Assembly (NCBI GenBank): GCA_022241785.1
Contig: JAKOMP010000062.1
Coordinates: 1 to 39,739 of the forward strand
Reading direction: 5' to 3'
Length of the DNA: 39,739 nucleotides
Source of the DNA: Cyanocohniella sp. LLY
Lineage (GTDB): Bacteria; Cyanobacteriota; Cyanobacteriia; Cyanobacteriales; Nostocaceae
Shown: positions 25,158 through 33,804 of the stretch, one piece after another
Numbering within the stretch: the first letter of the stretch is position 1
How the letters are laid out: each line of letters starts with the position of its first letter
Program-made: the position numbers and the translations under genes
Notes under the pieces: generated by a model
Seen by the model: only the letters and a program-made list of their open reading frames with translations
What the model was told of the DNA's origin: nothing
Database searches by the model: none

Positions 25158-26394
25158 CAGGGTAAGCTCATCTAATTTGGTATAATGTGAGCTTGACAAA
25201 TTAAATAAGATAAGCATAAACAACTGTATAAAAAACGCACTTGACAACTGAGCAAGAGAAATGAGAGAAATTCAATGCTGTTGTCACCAATATTAGGAGT
25301 AAGGTTGATGTCACAAGGTTTTGAAACTAAATCTGCTGATGCTCCCAAAAATTCTAGTGGTCAGAGAAAGTTAACACAAGTGGCAGACATTGGCAGTATT
25401 CAACAGAGTTTAGTGGGGCATTTTGCGGATATCAAAGACCCCAAAGTAGAGCGAACCAAAAAAACATCAACTCATTTCTTGCACCAACCGTAGTCACCCG
25501 TACAAGTCAGATAAAGCAGTATTCAAATGTAACAACAGGTGAATTGAGGCAAGTAAGTAGTGTTTGTTTCAAAGATAACTTAAAGGTTGCGATTAATGCA
25601 GAAGATGCGAGATGAGTAAATGCAGAGAATGTTTGACAAAAGACATAGATATGGTTGCATCTTTCTCTCAAAACATGTCACAGGGTCTATCATTACTGTC
25701 TATCATTACTATTGATGTCATGGGAACACAAACTGAGATCAGCCAAAAAAATTATCGACTCCAAAGCCGATTATGTCCTGGTGCTTAAAGCGAATCATCC
25801 TACTCTCTACTCTCAAGTCAGCCAATGGTTTGAAAGCGCTATTGCTGATAATTTTCAGGGCATTAATGTCAGTTATGACAAACGAGATTGAGAAAGGACA
25901 TCAACGCCGGGAAATTCGGGAAATTTGGACTGTACCCGTTACCGTAATTGGTGAACTTTATCAACCAAAATTATGGGCAGGATTAACAACCCTAGTTATG
26001 GTCGTCCGTGTGCGTCATCTTTGGAATAAAACTACCCGTGAGGTTCAGTTTTATCTCAGTTCTCTAAACAGTGATGCTCAACTTATTGGTCGAGCTATCC
26101 GAAAACATTGGGGAATTGAAAACGAGGCTCATTGGACGCTTGATTGTACCTTTGCAGAAGATGCTTGTCGTATTCGTTCTTTCCACAGTCCGCGCAATTT
26201 TTCTCTTTTACGACGCTTTGCTCTCAATGCTCTCAATCATGAACAGTCCTATAAACGTAGTCTCCGTCAAAAAATGAAACGCACTGCTATGGATAACAAT
26301 TACATGATTCGCGTTCTCAGTTGTTGTTTTCTTAACTCTACATTAGATTCTTCTCATCCCTTGTGTCAAGCCTAATTGAGATGCTCTTACCCTG
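25158..26394 (+). mobile_element. ISAs1-family element, degenerate
   Basis: The left end CAGGGTAAGCTCATCT (25158-25173) matches the reverse complement of the right end, CAGGGTAAGAGCATCT (26379-26394). CAGGG ends are typical of ISAs1. The length is 1237 bp. Flanks differ completely: an IS701/IS4-like gene on the left and a host gene fragment on the right, with no target duplication. A deletion or rearrangement must therefore have followed insertion. Confidence 0.75.
25308..26375 (+). pseudogene. ISAs1-family transposase, frameshifted and internally deleted
   Basis: The N-terminal part (SLVGHFADIKDPKVERTKK, about 25401-25460) fits ISAs1 transposases, then runs out of frame at an A7 tract. A middle part with the DGK catalytic region appears missing or scrambled (25494-25680). 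VTIDAMGTQTEIAKKI-like sequence resumes at about 25700, shifting frame at another A7 tract (about 25746-25752) and again at about 25888, where one extra base sits in the YDKR-EKGHQRREIRE region. The C-terminal part (HWGIENEAHWTLDCTFAEDA) is clean and ends at the TAA at 26373-26375. It cannot be functional. Confidence 0.85.
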
Positions 26395-26931
26395 GCAGGA
26401 GAACAGCCAGCAACTGTTTATTGGGGAAATTTTAATCCATCTACATATCAAATTACGCTTGCAGGTTCCAGGGATTTACAAGTACCCTTCCCCGCTGACA
26501 ATGTGCGGCATATTTCCGATATTAAAGTAGACTCTGCGGGAATTGTGTATATTACCTCAGCCAGTGATGCTGGAGATGATGGCCCATTTCAGTCGGCTTT
26601 ATATGTTGCTGGTTACTTAGGGTTTAGTGGTAACAAAATCGTCTGGAAACAAAATTCTCAACTTGTTCCTCTCTACCGTGCTGATTACCGCAAGATTGAA
26701 GGGATGGAACTAGTCCCAGGAAATGCAGGTGGTGTGGTTTTTGGTACAGATGATGAAAATTTTGGTTCCTATGTCTATGTGATGGGGAGTGGGGAGTGGG
26801 GAGTGGGGGATAAGAAAATAAGGGGACAAGAACGAAAATACTTTCTCATCTCCCTCATTTCAATATTCTTGATCAGCTATGGGAATTTAACCTGTAACGG
26901 CTATAGCCCCGGCGATCGCACTGGCGACTAA
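26395..26931 (+). pseudogene. 3' part of a broken conserved host gene
   Basis: In frame from the ISAs1 end, the strand reads AGEQPATVYWGNFNPSTYQI, then FPADNVRHISDIKVDSAGIV and LYVAGYLGFSGNKIVWKQ, up to YVYVM at about 26782. This has strong coding character and beta-rich (propeller-like) composition. After 26783 a GGGGAGT tandem repeat begins and the frame drifts through non-coding sequence to a stop at 26929-26931, overlapping the opposite gene. The 5' part is missing because the ISAs1-like element and deletion lie in its place. I do not recognise the family. An internal ATG at 26503 is probably not a real start. Confidence 0.6.
26783..26809. repeat. Heptamer tandem repeat GGGGAGT
   Basis: GGGGAGT recurs with period 7 about three and a half times. 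Similar CACTCCC/CTCCCC units, on the opposite strand, occur in the nifN-nifX spacer at 7905-7940. It replaces the natural end of the broken host gene. Confidence 0.75.
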
Positions 26932-29900
26932 GGAGGTAAACGCTGTACCAAATAGCCACCAAGCTGCACTGGCTACAGTTTTCTTGACACCTTCAGCTTG
27001 TTGTTTGGCTTGTTCTTGGATGGCTTGCAGGCGTTTTTGGGTTTCTTGTTGGATGCGTTCGGCTCTATGTAAGACACTATCCCGCGTTGCTTCTATTTGA
27101 TTGATAATCCGGTTAGCGTCTTCTTGGGAAATATCTTCGCGAGAACTCAAGATAGCCACTAAGGTATCACGGTCAAATTGACTCAGGCGATCGCGCAAAG
27201 CTTCAAATCCGGCTTGAGGATCATCAAATAATTGACCAAAATCTTGCTGAATGCCTTCATAACTGAGTTCTGGGCGTTCCAGCGAGTTGAGATAATCGCG
27301 CAATTTACCAAAAATTCCTTCAATTACCGATTCAACTTTTTGCTGAACTTGTTGCAGTTGGGTGACAACTGAATTACGCACAGATTCGATTTGCTCAACA
27401 ATTTTGTTGGCTTCTTCCTCTGAGATATCTTCTCGTTGAGATAACAGAGACACAAGGGTGGAACTGTCAAATTTAGCCAGGCGATCGCTTAAATTCTCTA
27501 GTCCTGCTTGTGGATCTTGTAACAGCAATTGCAAATCTCGTTTGATGCTTTCTGGGTTGAGTTCTTCTTTTTCGGTGTAACGCAAGTAGTTTTCCAGATT
27601 GGCTTCAAAATCTGCAACTCGTTTAGCGGTACGGCTGGCCAAGCGTCGCGGCGCTTTGACAATGCTTTGAATTGTCTCTTGTACCTGATCAATTACCTGA
27701 TTAACTTGCTCTTCGCTCAAATCTTCCCGTTGGCCGAGGAGTTTAACTACAGTATCACGGTCAATATGAGATAGGCGATCGCGTAATGCTAAAGCACCCA
27801 CTTGTGGATCAGCCAGTAATTTGGTTAAATCTTGCTTGATCCCTTCTGGGTTGAGTTCTTCTAAGTTAGTCTTGCGGAGATATTCAGCTATTGCAGTGGT
27901 AGTTTTCTCATATTGATCTGCAACTGCTTGTGGTGCTTGCAAGATGCTGTCCCGTACTGCTTCTAGTTGATCCAGGATTTGGTTGATTTGTTCTTCGCTC
28001 AAATCTTGGCGTTGACTGAGCAATTTCATCCATGTATCTCGGTCAAAATGAGATAGGCGGGTGCGGATTAAGCTAATTCCTACTGTGGGGTCATCCAGTA
28101 AAGTTCTAAAATCACGTTTAATACCTTCAGGATTCAATTCCTCTTTGTTGGTATTTTGTAAATAATCTTCTACCTTTTGCCCCAATTCATTAACTTTTGC
28201 CGTTGCTTGTTCTTGGCGTTCCTTAGCTTGATTTAAGAAGCGATCGCGGATACCTTCGAGTTGACTAATAATATTATTAGCTTCTTCTTCATTCAAATCT
28301 TGACGCTGCAAAAGTAGCTGCTTAAAGGCATCGCGGCCAAATTCTTGTAAACGAACACTGATATCTGCAAAATCATCTGTTGATTCTGTCAACAATGCCG
28401 AGAAATTCTCCTCGATAGCGTCTGGGTTAAGTTCTTCCTTCCCAGTAGAACGTAAATAATTTTCGATACCCAAGCCAATTTCTTGACCTTTTCCTTTGAC
28501 TTCCGCCTGTTGTACCATTTCTAATACTTCCTGGCGAATGCTTTCCATCTGCTGGGAAATTTCTTTCACCCTAACTTCACTAATGTCATCTCGCTGTGTC
28601 AGCAAGTTAGTAAAATATTCTTGATTGATTGCGGCTAATTCCCGACTTGTGGTTGCCGGATCTGCTTGTGCATCATAGATAACTTCTTGAAACTCATCTT
28701 TAATTGTAATCCGGTTGAAATGCCAAGGAAAAGAATTTAAGATGTAGTCTTTAATATCTGCTTTGATCGTGTTATCAGGTGACTCCGGTACAATTTCACC
28801 TATTTTATCAGTAGTTTTATCTTTTAACTCTTGTAGCTGATGAGTGATTTTTTCCACATCAACTTTATCTCGGAGTTTTTGTAGCTGATTTGTCAGATTA
28901 TTCCAATCAATCTCAGACCAATCCACCCGATCTAGCAATGCTGGCGCAGCCGCACTCAAACCCAACTGCATCCCTTTTTTGATGATGCCATTTTTCCCAT
29001 TACCGTTACCCCCGACAGTCACCAATTGCTGGAGTTGTTCTCCTAAGCTTTCAGAATTCAACTCTTCAGGTGTGGCAGATTTAAGTAAATTAATTACTTG
29101 CTCCGTGGGATTTTCCTGAGTAATAGTTTGTTTCCAAGCATCTTCTAGTTGGTCGGCAATTGCATTGATATTTTGTTTGGATAAATTTGTCCTACTACTA
29201 ATTAAATCAACAAATGTCTGGCGATTGATGTTTTGTAAAATATCGCTATCAGCTAGAGATTTAAAATCTGCATCACTAAGTATCTTGTCAAATTGACTGC
29301 GAATGTCTGATAAATCCAGGTTTGGTATTTGCAGAGATTTTAAAGAATTTTGCAGTGTATTGCTGATATTTTCAGTATCAATACCTGACGTTAGCTCACG
29401 TCGAACTGCAGCTGTAATTTCTTCAGCAGTAGCAACTACTTGTTTTTTGGCTGCATTAGCGCCGAGGGCAGAAGTTGCTGTACCCATTAACGCTTGTAAA
29501 CCAGCACTAGTAGTATTAATGAAAGAACCAATCAAGGAACCTACAGTTGATGAACCTACCCAAACCACCAATGAAAAGTAGGTAGACCAAATGACAACAC
29601 CGATAATTGCTCCTAAAAATGCACTTTGAATTAAGCTCAGTTTAACCGCGAGAAAACAAGCAGCGAATAAGCCAATACTGGCAGTCATTAATGCCCAAAT
29701 TCCCACTTTGCTTTCAATTTTGCGAATTGCACCATCCCAGCTTTCTGAATCAGAATTATCACCATAGTCAGTACCTAAAGATGAAATCCCTACTGCAACT
29801 GAAAGGTTAGTTAATAAAAATTGGAAAGCAAAAGCCATTAAAGTGCCAGCTAATAGTGCCACTATAAACTTAGTCCCAGAAAAGACAAATGGAATTTGTT

Positions 29901-29991
29901 CTGGAGTTAGGAGTTCTGAACTGCCATTTATAGGTGCTATACCCAGTGATAGCCAGCCCCCATGTAAAACAGTGCCGATACCATAAAACAT
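26887..29991 (-). CDS. 1034-residue membrane protein with five or more approximately 95-residue helical repeats
   Basis: The N-terminal part has three likely membrane helices (about 41-63, 97-117, 121-145), rich in Gly/Ala/Ser. Residues 170-500 hold degenerate repeats. At least five clear repeats of about 95 residues follow (506-595, 606-695, 701-790, 798-890, 898-980), each reading roughly YLR-T-KEELNPEGIK-DF--LL-DP and then DRLS-FDRDT---LLSQREDLSEE--N-I--QLE--RDS. A Gln/Lys-rich coiled segment (975-1000) precedes a final membrane helix (1009-1033). It is likely an envelope or membrane-tethered scaffold; I know no function. The ATG at 29991 has a GAAGGAGA ribosome site. It is divergent from the YflT-type stress gene. 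Confidence 0.8.
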   Translation of the reverse strand: MFYGIGTVLHGGWLSLGIAPINGSSELLTPEQIPFVFSGTKFIVALLAGTLMAFAFQFLLTNLSVAVGISSLGTDYGDNSDSESWDGAIRKIESKVGIWALMTASIGLFAACFLAVKLSLIQSAFLGAIIGVVIWSTYFSLVVWVGSSTVGSLIGSFINTTSAGLQALMGTATSALGANAAKKQVVATAEEITAAVRRELTSGIDTENISNTLQNSLKSLQIPNLDLSDIRSQFDKILSDADFKSLADSDILQNINRQTFVDLISSRTNLSKQNINAIADQLEDAWKQTITQENPTEQVINLLKSATPEELNSESLGEQLQQLVTVGGNGNGKNGIIKKGMQLGLSAAAPALLDRVDWSEIDWNNLTNQLQKLRDKVDVEKITHQLQELKDKTTDKIGEIVPESPDNTIKADIKDYILNSFPWHFNRITIKDEFQEVIYDAQADPATTSRELAAINQEYFTNLLTQRDDISEVRVKEISQQMESIRQEVLEMVQQAEVKGKGQEIGLGIENYLRSTGKEELNPDAIEENFSALLTESTDDFADISVRLQEFGRDAFKQLLLQRQDLNEEEANNIISQLEGIRDRFLNQAKERQEQATAKVNELGQKVEDYLQNTNKEELNPEGIKRDFRTLLDDPTVGISLIRTRLSHFDRDTWMKLLSQRQDLSEEQINQILDQLEAVRDSILQAPQAVADQYEKTTTAIAEYLRKTNLEELNPEGIKQDLTKLLADPQVGALALRDRLSHIDRDTVVKLLGQREDLSEEQVNQVIDQVQETIQSIVKAPRRLASRTAKRVADFEANLENYLRYTEKEELNPESIKRDLQLLLQDPQAGLENLSDRLAKFDSSTLVSLLSQREDISEEEANKIVEQIESVRNSVVTQLQQVQQKVESVIEGIFGKLRDYLNSLERPELSYEGIQQDFGQLFDDPQAGFEALRDRLSQFDRDTLVAILSSREDISQEDANRIINQIEATRDSVLHRAERIQQETQKRLQAIQEQAKQQAEGVKKTVASAAWWLFGTAFTSLVASAIAGAIAVTG

Positions 29992-30550
29992 AAATTCTTC
30001 TCCTTCTTTATAGCCATTTATGCAATCAGCTATTTTTTGATCCCGTAGTCTAATTACTACTCTAGGGATGAATTATCTAGACTTACACCTACTTAGGTAA
30101 TAAATATTTTATCCAAAAGTCATATTTTTATGATTTTATCGCTCATTCTTCGTTGTCAAGAAATATTCGGATAATATTCAATTCATTAGATAAAATAATA
30201 AAGCCTATTCAATTTTTGTGAATCCCCAAAAACTAATCTAAAAACTTGCTTTAAATTATCTTTTTATTTATTTGTACTTTATTCTTGGATTCTTATAAAT
30301 AAGTTAAAAGACTACACCAAAATTAAATAAGCAAGCCAATAAATAATTCAAACTATATCTATTTATCTATGCTTTCTGTATAAAACATCCTTTTTATTTG
30401 TTGAATAAATACACTTATGTCTAATGACATAGATTGTAATTATGCCACGCGATTGATGAAAATTCTCTCTCAACAATGTACAAATAGAAATGTCGGTATT
30501 GATATCAATAAATTTGCAATTACAAATTTTACTGATTAGGAGAACAAAAC
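29992..30550. promoter_or_regulatory. Divergent A/T-rich control region
   Basis: The 559-bp gap between the 1034-residue protein gene and the stress-protein gene holds no gene. It is very A/T-rich (for example ATTATCTTTTTATTTATTTG at about 30256). Promoters for both directions must lie here. The right end holds the ribosome site TAGGAGAAC of the next gene. I see no confident operator or RNA element. Confidence 0.5.
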
Positions 30551-31840
30551 ATGGTTATGGGCGCGCGTAAAAGAGCTGTTGGTGCTTTTTCTCATCGTAG
30601 TGATGTAGAGAAAGCATTGCACGAACTAAAAGCTTCGGGCTTTTCAATGGATAGAGTTTCGGTCATCGCCAAAGATGCAGACCATAAAGATGATATTGCA
30701 GGTACTGAAGTAAGAGAACGGGTAGGCGATAAAGCCGATGAAGGTGCCGCAGTTGGGGCAGTATCTGGTGGTGTTTTAGGCGGTGTAACTGGCTTGTTAG
30801 TCGGACTGGGGACTTTAGCAATACCTGGAATTGGGCCCATCATGCTAGCTGGCGCAACAGCTACAACTCTAGCTACAACTCTAGCTGGCGCTGGTATTGG
30901 TGCAGCAGCAGGTAGCTTAGTTGGTGCATTAATTGGCTTAGGTATTCCCGAAGAAAGAGCCAGAGTTTATAACGAGCGAGTTGAGCGAGGACATTATTTG
31001 GTTGTCGTAGAAGGTACAGAGGCAGAACTTGCTAGGGCTGAAACAATTTTCAATCGCCACGGTATCGAAGAATATGGTGTTTATGACCACCCAGAAGACA
31101 GAGGTGTAACTACCAATGTTGCTCATAGGGATGTAACTGCACCAAGAGTGAATACTAATGTTGTCCATAGTGATGTCTCTGCACAAACAACTCATCGGGC
31201 AATTGGTGTATATTCTCGTTACCGTGATGCAGAATTAGCAATTAGTGAACTGCGCGATGCCGGTTTCCCGATGGATCAAGTGTCTTTCATAGCTAAGGAC
31301 ACCAATGATAAATCTATCGCCGGAGTAGAAAGAATTACAGAAGTAGGTAATAAAACAGGCGAAGGAGCCAAAGCCGGAGCAGCTACCGGGGGAATGCTGG
31401 GTGGTTTAGGCGGCTTATTAATTGGTTTAGGTGCCTTAGCTATTCCTGGTGCGGGACCTGTGATTGCAGGTGGTGCAGTGGCGACTGCTTTAGCATCAAC
31501 CGTAGCTGGTGGAGTTGTAGGTGCAGCAGCTGGTAGTTTAGTGGGTGCATTAGTTGGTTTAGGTATTCCCGAAGACAGGGCGCAAGTTTATAATGATCGC
31601 TTCCAAAGAGGTGATCACTTAGTCATGGTGGATGGTACACCAACGCAAATCCAGCAAGCTGAAGCGATTCTTAGACATCACGGTATCGAAGAATTTTCTA
31701 CTTATGCTGCTACTGATGTTAATCGGGACTATGGCCAAGGGCTTGATCAAGTAAGACGTGAAGCCACACCTGGTTACTCCACAACAAGCAGTCAAGATCC
31801 TTCGGTAGTAATTATTGACCGTCGAGATGAACGAGTTTAA
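30551..31840 (+). CDS. Duplicated YflT/GSP17M-type general stress protein with glycine-zipper segments
   Basis: This 429-residue protein is built of two similar halves (about 8-180 and 216-395). Each starts with AVGAFSHRSDVEKALHELKASGF or IGVYSRYRDAELAISELRDAGF (30575-30643 and 31199-31264), the YflT/general stress protein 17M domain. A Gly/Ala-zipper hydrophobic segment follows (GGVLGGVTGLLVGLGTLAIPG; GGMLGGLGGLLIGLGALAIPG), then a domain ending in RAR/QVYN-R-ERG-HLV. Such proteins respond to osmotic or heat stress and associate with membranes. The tandem arrangement suggests duplication and fusion within the gene. The start has AGGAGAAC. It is followed after 135 bp by a BON lipoprotein gene. 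Confidence 0.9.
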   Translation: MVMGARKRAVGAFSHRSDVEKALHELKASGFSMDRVSVIAKDADHKDDIAGTEVRERVGDKADEGAAVGAVSGGVLGGVTGLLVGLGTLAIPGIGPIMLAGATATTLATTLAGAGIGAAAGSLVGALIGLGIPEERARVYNERVERGHYLVVVEGTEAELARAETIFNRHGIEEYGVYDHPEDRGVTTNVAHRDVTAPRVNTNVVHSDVSAQTTHRAIGVYSRYRDAELAISELRDAGFPMDQVSFIAKDTNDKSIAGVERITEVGNKTGEGAKAGAATGGMLGGLGGLLIGLGALAIPGAGPVIAGGAVATALASTVAGGVVGAAAGSLVGALVGLGIPEDRAQVYNDRFQRGDHLVMVDGTPTQIQQAEAILRHHGIEEFSTYAATDVNRDYGQGLDQVRREATPGYSTTSSQDPSVVIIDRRDERV

Positions 31841-31975
31841 CTCTATTAATTTGGTTATTACTCCTGACAATTCCACTCTGTGGTAGTAGCAAGAGTAGAG
31901 AAACTTACTCTATGCTACTGTTCACAAATATCGACACATTTTCGGATTTTCAATTTTCGACCCAGAACTAAAGAT

Positions 31976-32437
31976 ATGAAAAAGCTAACTCCTTTCTTAA
32001 TTAGTTGTGCCTTATTTTTAGGCGTTGCTGCTTGTAATGATACTGCCAGAACAGACAGTGCCGCGCCCGATGCTAGCGAAGCTCCAGCAGCACCAACCGC
32101 ACAAACAACACAAGAATCTCTAGAAGACTCTACAAGCGATACCCGCAGAAGACAGCTAGATGCTGATATTCGCGCCCGTGAAGAGCGAACTGCTGCTCTA
32201 GGTGACGGTTCTGGTGAAAGAAGAGCAGAAGACTTAGCCAGCGAAGTTCGTTCTAAATTAGAAGCCAACATCCCTGACGGACTATTAACGGTTGAAGCCA
32301 ACGATGAAGGTGTAATCACCGTATCAGGAACAGTGCCTCGTCAGGATCAATTATCTAAAATTGAACCTTTGGCACAAGAAATTTATGGAGTCAAGAATGT
32401 AATTGTGAATGCAGTTGTTGCTCCACCCCAAGGTTAA
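31976..32437 (+). CDS. BON-domain lipoprotein
   Basis: This 153-residue protein starts MKKLTPFLISCALFLGVAAC, a lipoprotein signal with the modified Cys at 20; an upstream in-frame start at 31880 would bury it. A Ser/Ala/Thr-rich linker and a charged segment (RRRQLDADIRAREER) lead to a C-terminal BON domain (about 85-150) with LLTVEANDEGVITVSGTVP. BON domains bind membranes or partners, and OsmY-type members are stress-induced. It is an extracytoplasmic, membrane-anchored protein, in keeping with its stress-type neighbours. Confidence 0.88.
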   Translation: MKKLTPFLISCALFLGVAACNDTARTDSAAPDASEAPAAPTAQTTQESLEDSTSDTRRRQLDADIRAREERTAALGDGSGERRAEDLASEVRSKLEANIPDGLLTVEANDEGVITVSGTVPRQDQLSKIEPLAQEIYGVKNVIVNAVVAPPQG

Positions 32438-32611
32438 GTTGGTGAATCACTAAGCCAATTAACTTCCAGGATGGGATTTTAGATTCGGGATTTTGTGGGC
32501 AAATCTCAATCTAAAATCTCAAATTCATAAACATATTATGACCCTGATTTTTCTCTTTATTGACATTCTATAATTTAGACATTAAGTCCGTATTTACACC
32601 AGTAAAAAACT

Positions 32612-33067
32612 ATGGAACTCGAGCAACAACAACTAGAATCTGTAAAATCATTCGATGCGATCGCACCAGGTGGTTTGCTAGCTCCCTCAGGAGGAGAAAA
32701 TGCCGCCGACTTACCCAAGCTCCCCCCTGCTAGTGAACCTGAAAATCAATGGCAACAAACCGCCAGGGAAGTTTCTCGCTTTTTAACGCAAATACCTGAG
32801 TATTTAAGTAGCTTTTTTAATCAAAATCAACGCGCTGTAGTCAATATTGTTTTAGTGCTGACAGCAATTATTACCGTCAAAGTAATACTCGCAGTACTAG
32901 ATGCAATTAATGATATTCCTCTACTATCGCCACTTTTTGAGTTAACTGGTATTGGTTACTCAACTTGGTTTACCTTCCGTTATCTTCTCAAAGCCGAGAC
33001 TCGCCAAGAATTAACTGAGGATGTAAGCTCCCTCAAACACCAAATGTTGGGTGGTGACGAAGCTTAA
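32612..33067 (+). CDS. CAAD-domain (CURT1-like) membrane protein
   Basis: This 151-residue protein has a disordered Pro/Gly-rich head (1-45), an amphipathic stretch (WQQTAREVSRFLTQIPEYL), two membrane helices (about 73-97 and 101-127), and a short basic/acidic tail. It matches the cyanobacterial CAAD domain, related to plant CURT1 thylakoid-shaping proteins. Stand-alone CAAD proteins are thought to curve or organise thylakoid membranes. Start ATG at 32612. It is followed by a terminator hairpin. Confidence 0.87.
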   Translation: MELEQQQLESVKSFDAIAPGGLLAPSGGENAADLPKLPPASEPENQWQQTAREVSRFLTQIPEYLSSFFNQNQRAVVNIVLVLTAIITVKVILAVLDAINDIPLLSPLFELTGIGYSTWFTFRYLLKAETRQELTEDVSSLKHQMLGGDEA

Positions 33068-33116
33068 AGCTGTTAGAGGATATTTGAATTGATTTCTCAA
33101 CCTTTAAAGCAGCAGA

Positions 33117-33150
33117 TCCCCGGCTTATGGAAGCAGTCGGGGATATTTTT
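33117..33150 (+). terminator. Terminator after the CAAD gene
   Basis: ATCCCCG (33117-33123) pairs with CGGGGAT (33139-33145), with a further GCT/AGC pair inside, followed by ATTTTTAT. It begins 50 nt after the stop and fits a rho-independent terminator. Confidence 0.7.
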
Positions 33151-33312
33151 ATGCATGATTCATGGAAAATTGCTATTGAGCCTACCTCTCTAGATAGAAA
33201 AGAGACAATATTTGCCTAAAAATTACTTCTCAAGATAGTAGATATGCCACCTTGAATCCCATAATCTAGTTCAGGAAGTTATTTACAAAACTCTTTAAAA
33301 AGGATATAACTT

Positions 33313-33720
33313 ATGGCTAACGAATCATTTAATAAAGCAGTAGATTCATCTGAACGTGCAGAAGCAGATAATTATGATAGAGGAATAGTACCTGCTGAAA
33401 CTGCGGCTCGTAAAGAGAGAGAAGGCGAAAATTATAAAACACTCCCCACAGAAAAAAGCCAGGGAGATGCTGCGACAAATGATCAAAGTAATAGCGAGAG
33501 CATCAACACCACTGAAGGCTACACAATAGATAAAGAAGGCTTATTAAACAACTACGCAGTTGAACCGGAAATGTACTATGAAGTACCGGGAGATGCACGA
33601 CAAAAAGCAGCCGAAGACAAAGCAGCTCGTGCTGAAGAACTTGCAGAAATTAATCAGGATCAAGAAGGTGAGTTGACAGACAAGGATGACAAGCGCGGTA
33701 AAGGCCCAGGCATAATTTAG
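33313..33720 (+). CDS. Small, highly charged, probably disordered protein
   Basis: This 135-residue protein is hydrophilic and rich in Glu, Asp, Lys and Ala, without Cys, signal or membrane segments. Its pattern (MANESFNKAVDSSERAEADN, VPGDARQKAAEDKAARAEEL, DKDDKRGKGPGII) resembles disordered stress-protective proteins, but I do not recognise a family. A clear ribosome site is lacking apart from AAAAGGAT upstream of the ATG at 33313. It ends before a strong terminator. Confidence 0.75.
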   Translation: MANESFNKAVDSSERAEADNYDRGIVPAETAARKEREGENYKTLPTEKSQGDAATNDQSNSESINTTEGYTIDKEGLLNNYAVEPEMYYEVPGDARQKAAEDKAARAEELAEINQDQEGELTDKDDKRGKGPGII

Positions 33721-33753
33721 TATCTACTACTTTCCAGGTTTTGAATCAAACTT

Positions 33754-33790
33754 AAAACCTTCTCTTGATTAATTTAAGAGAAGGTTTTTT
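33754..33790. terminator. Strong bidirectional terminator
   Basis: A perfect 13-bp stem (AAAACCTTCTCTT at 33754-33766 with AAGAGAAGGTTTT at 33776-33788) has a 9-nt loop and a T run on the plus strand and A run on the minus strand. It lies between two convergent genes, so it should serve both. Confidence 0.9.
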
Positions 33791-33804
33791 AATGGAGTTG
33801 CCGA

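Noticed and set aside
29303-29581. Plus-strand frame inside the 1034-residue protein gene
   Set aside because: It is antisense to repeat-rich coding sequence, with no ribosome site or recognisable domain.
31915-32319. 134-codon minus-strand frame opposite the BON lipoprotein
   Set aside because: The plus strand has a signal peptide, a lipobox and a BON domain; the minus frame is low-complexity Ser/Ala shadow sequence.
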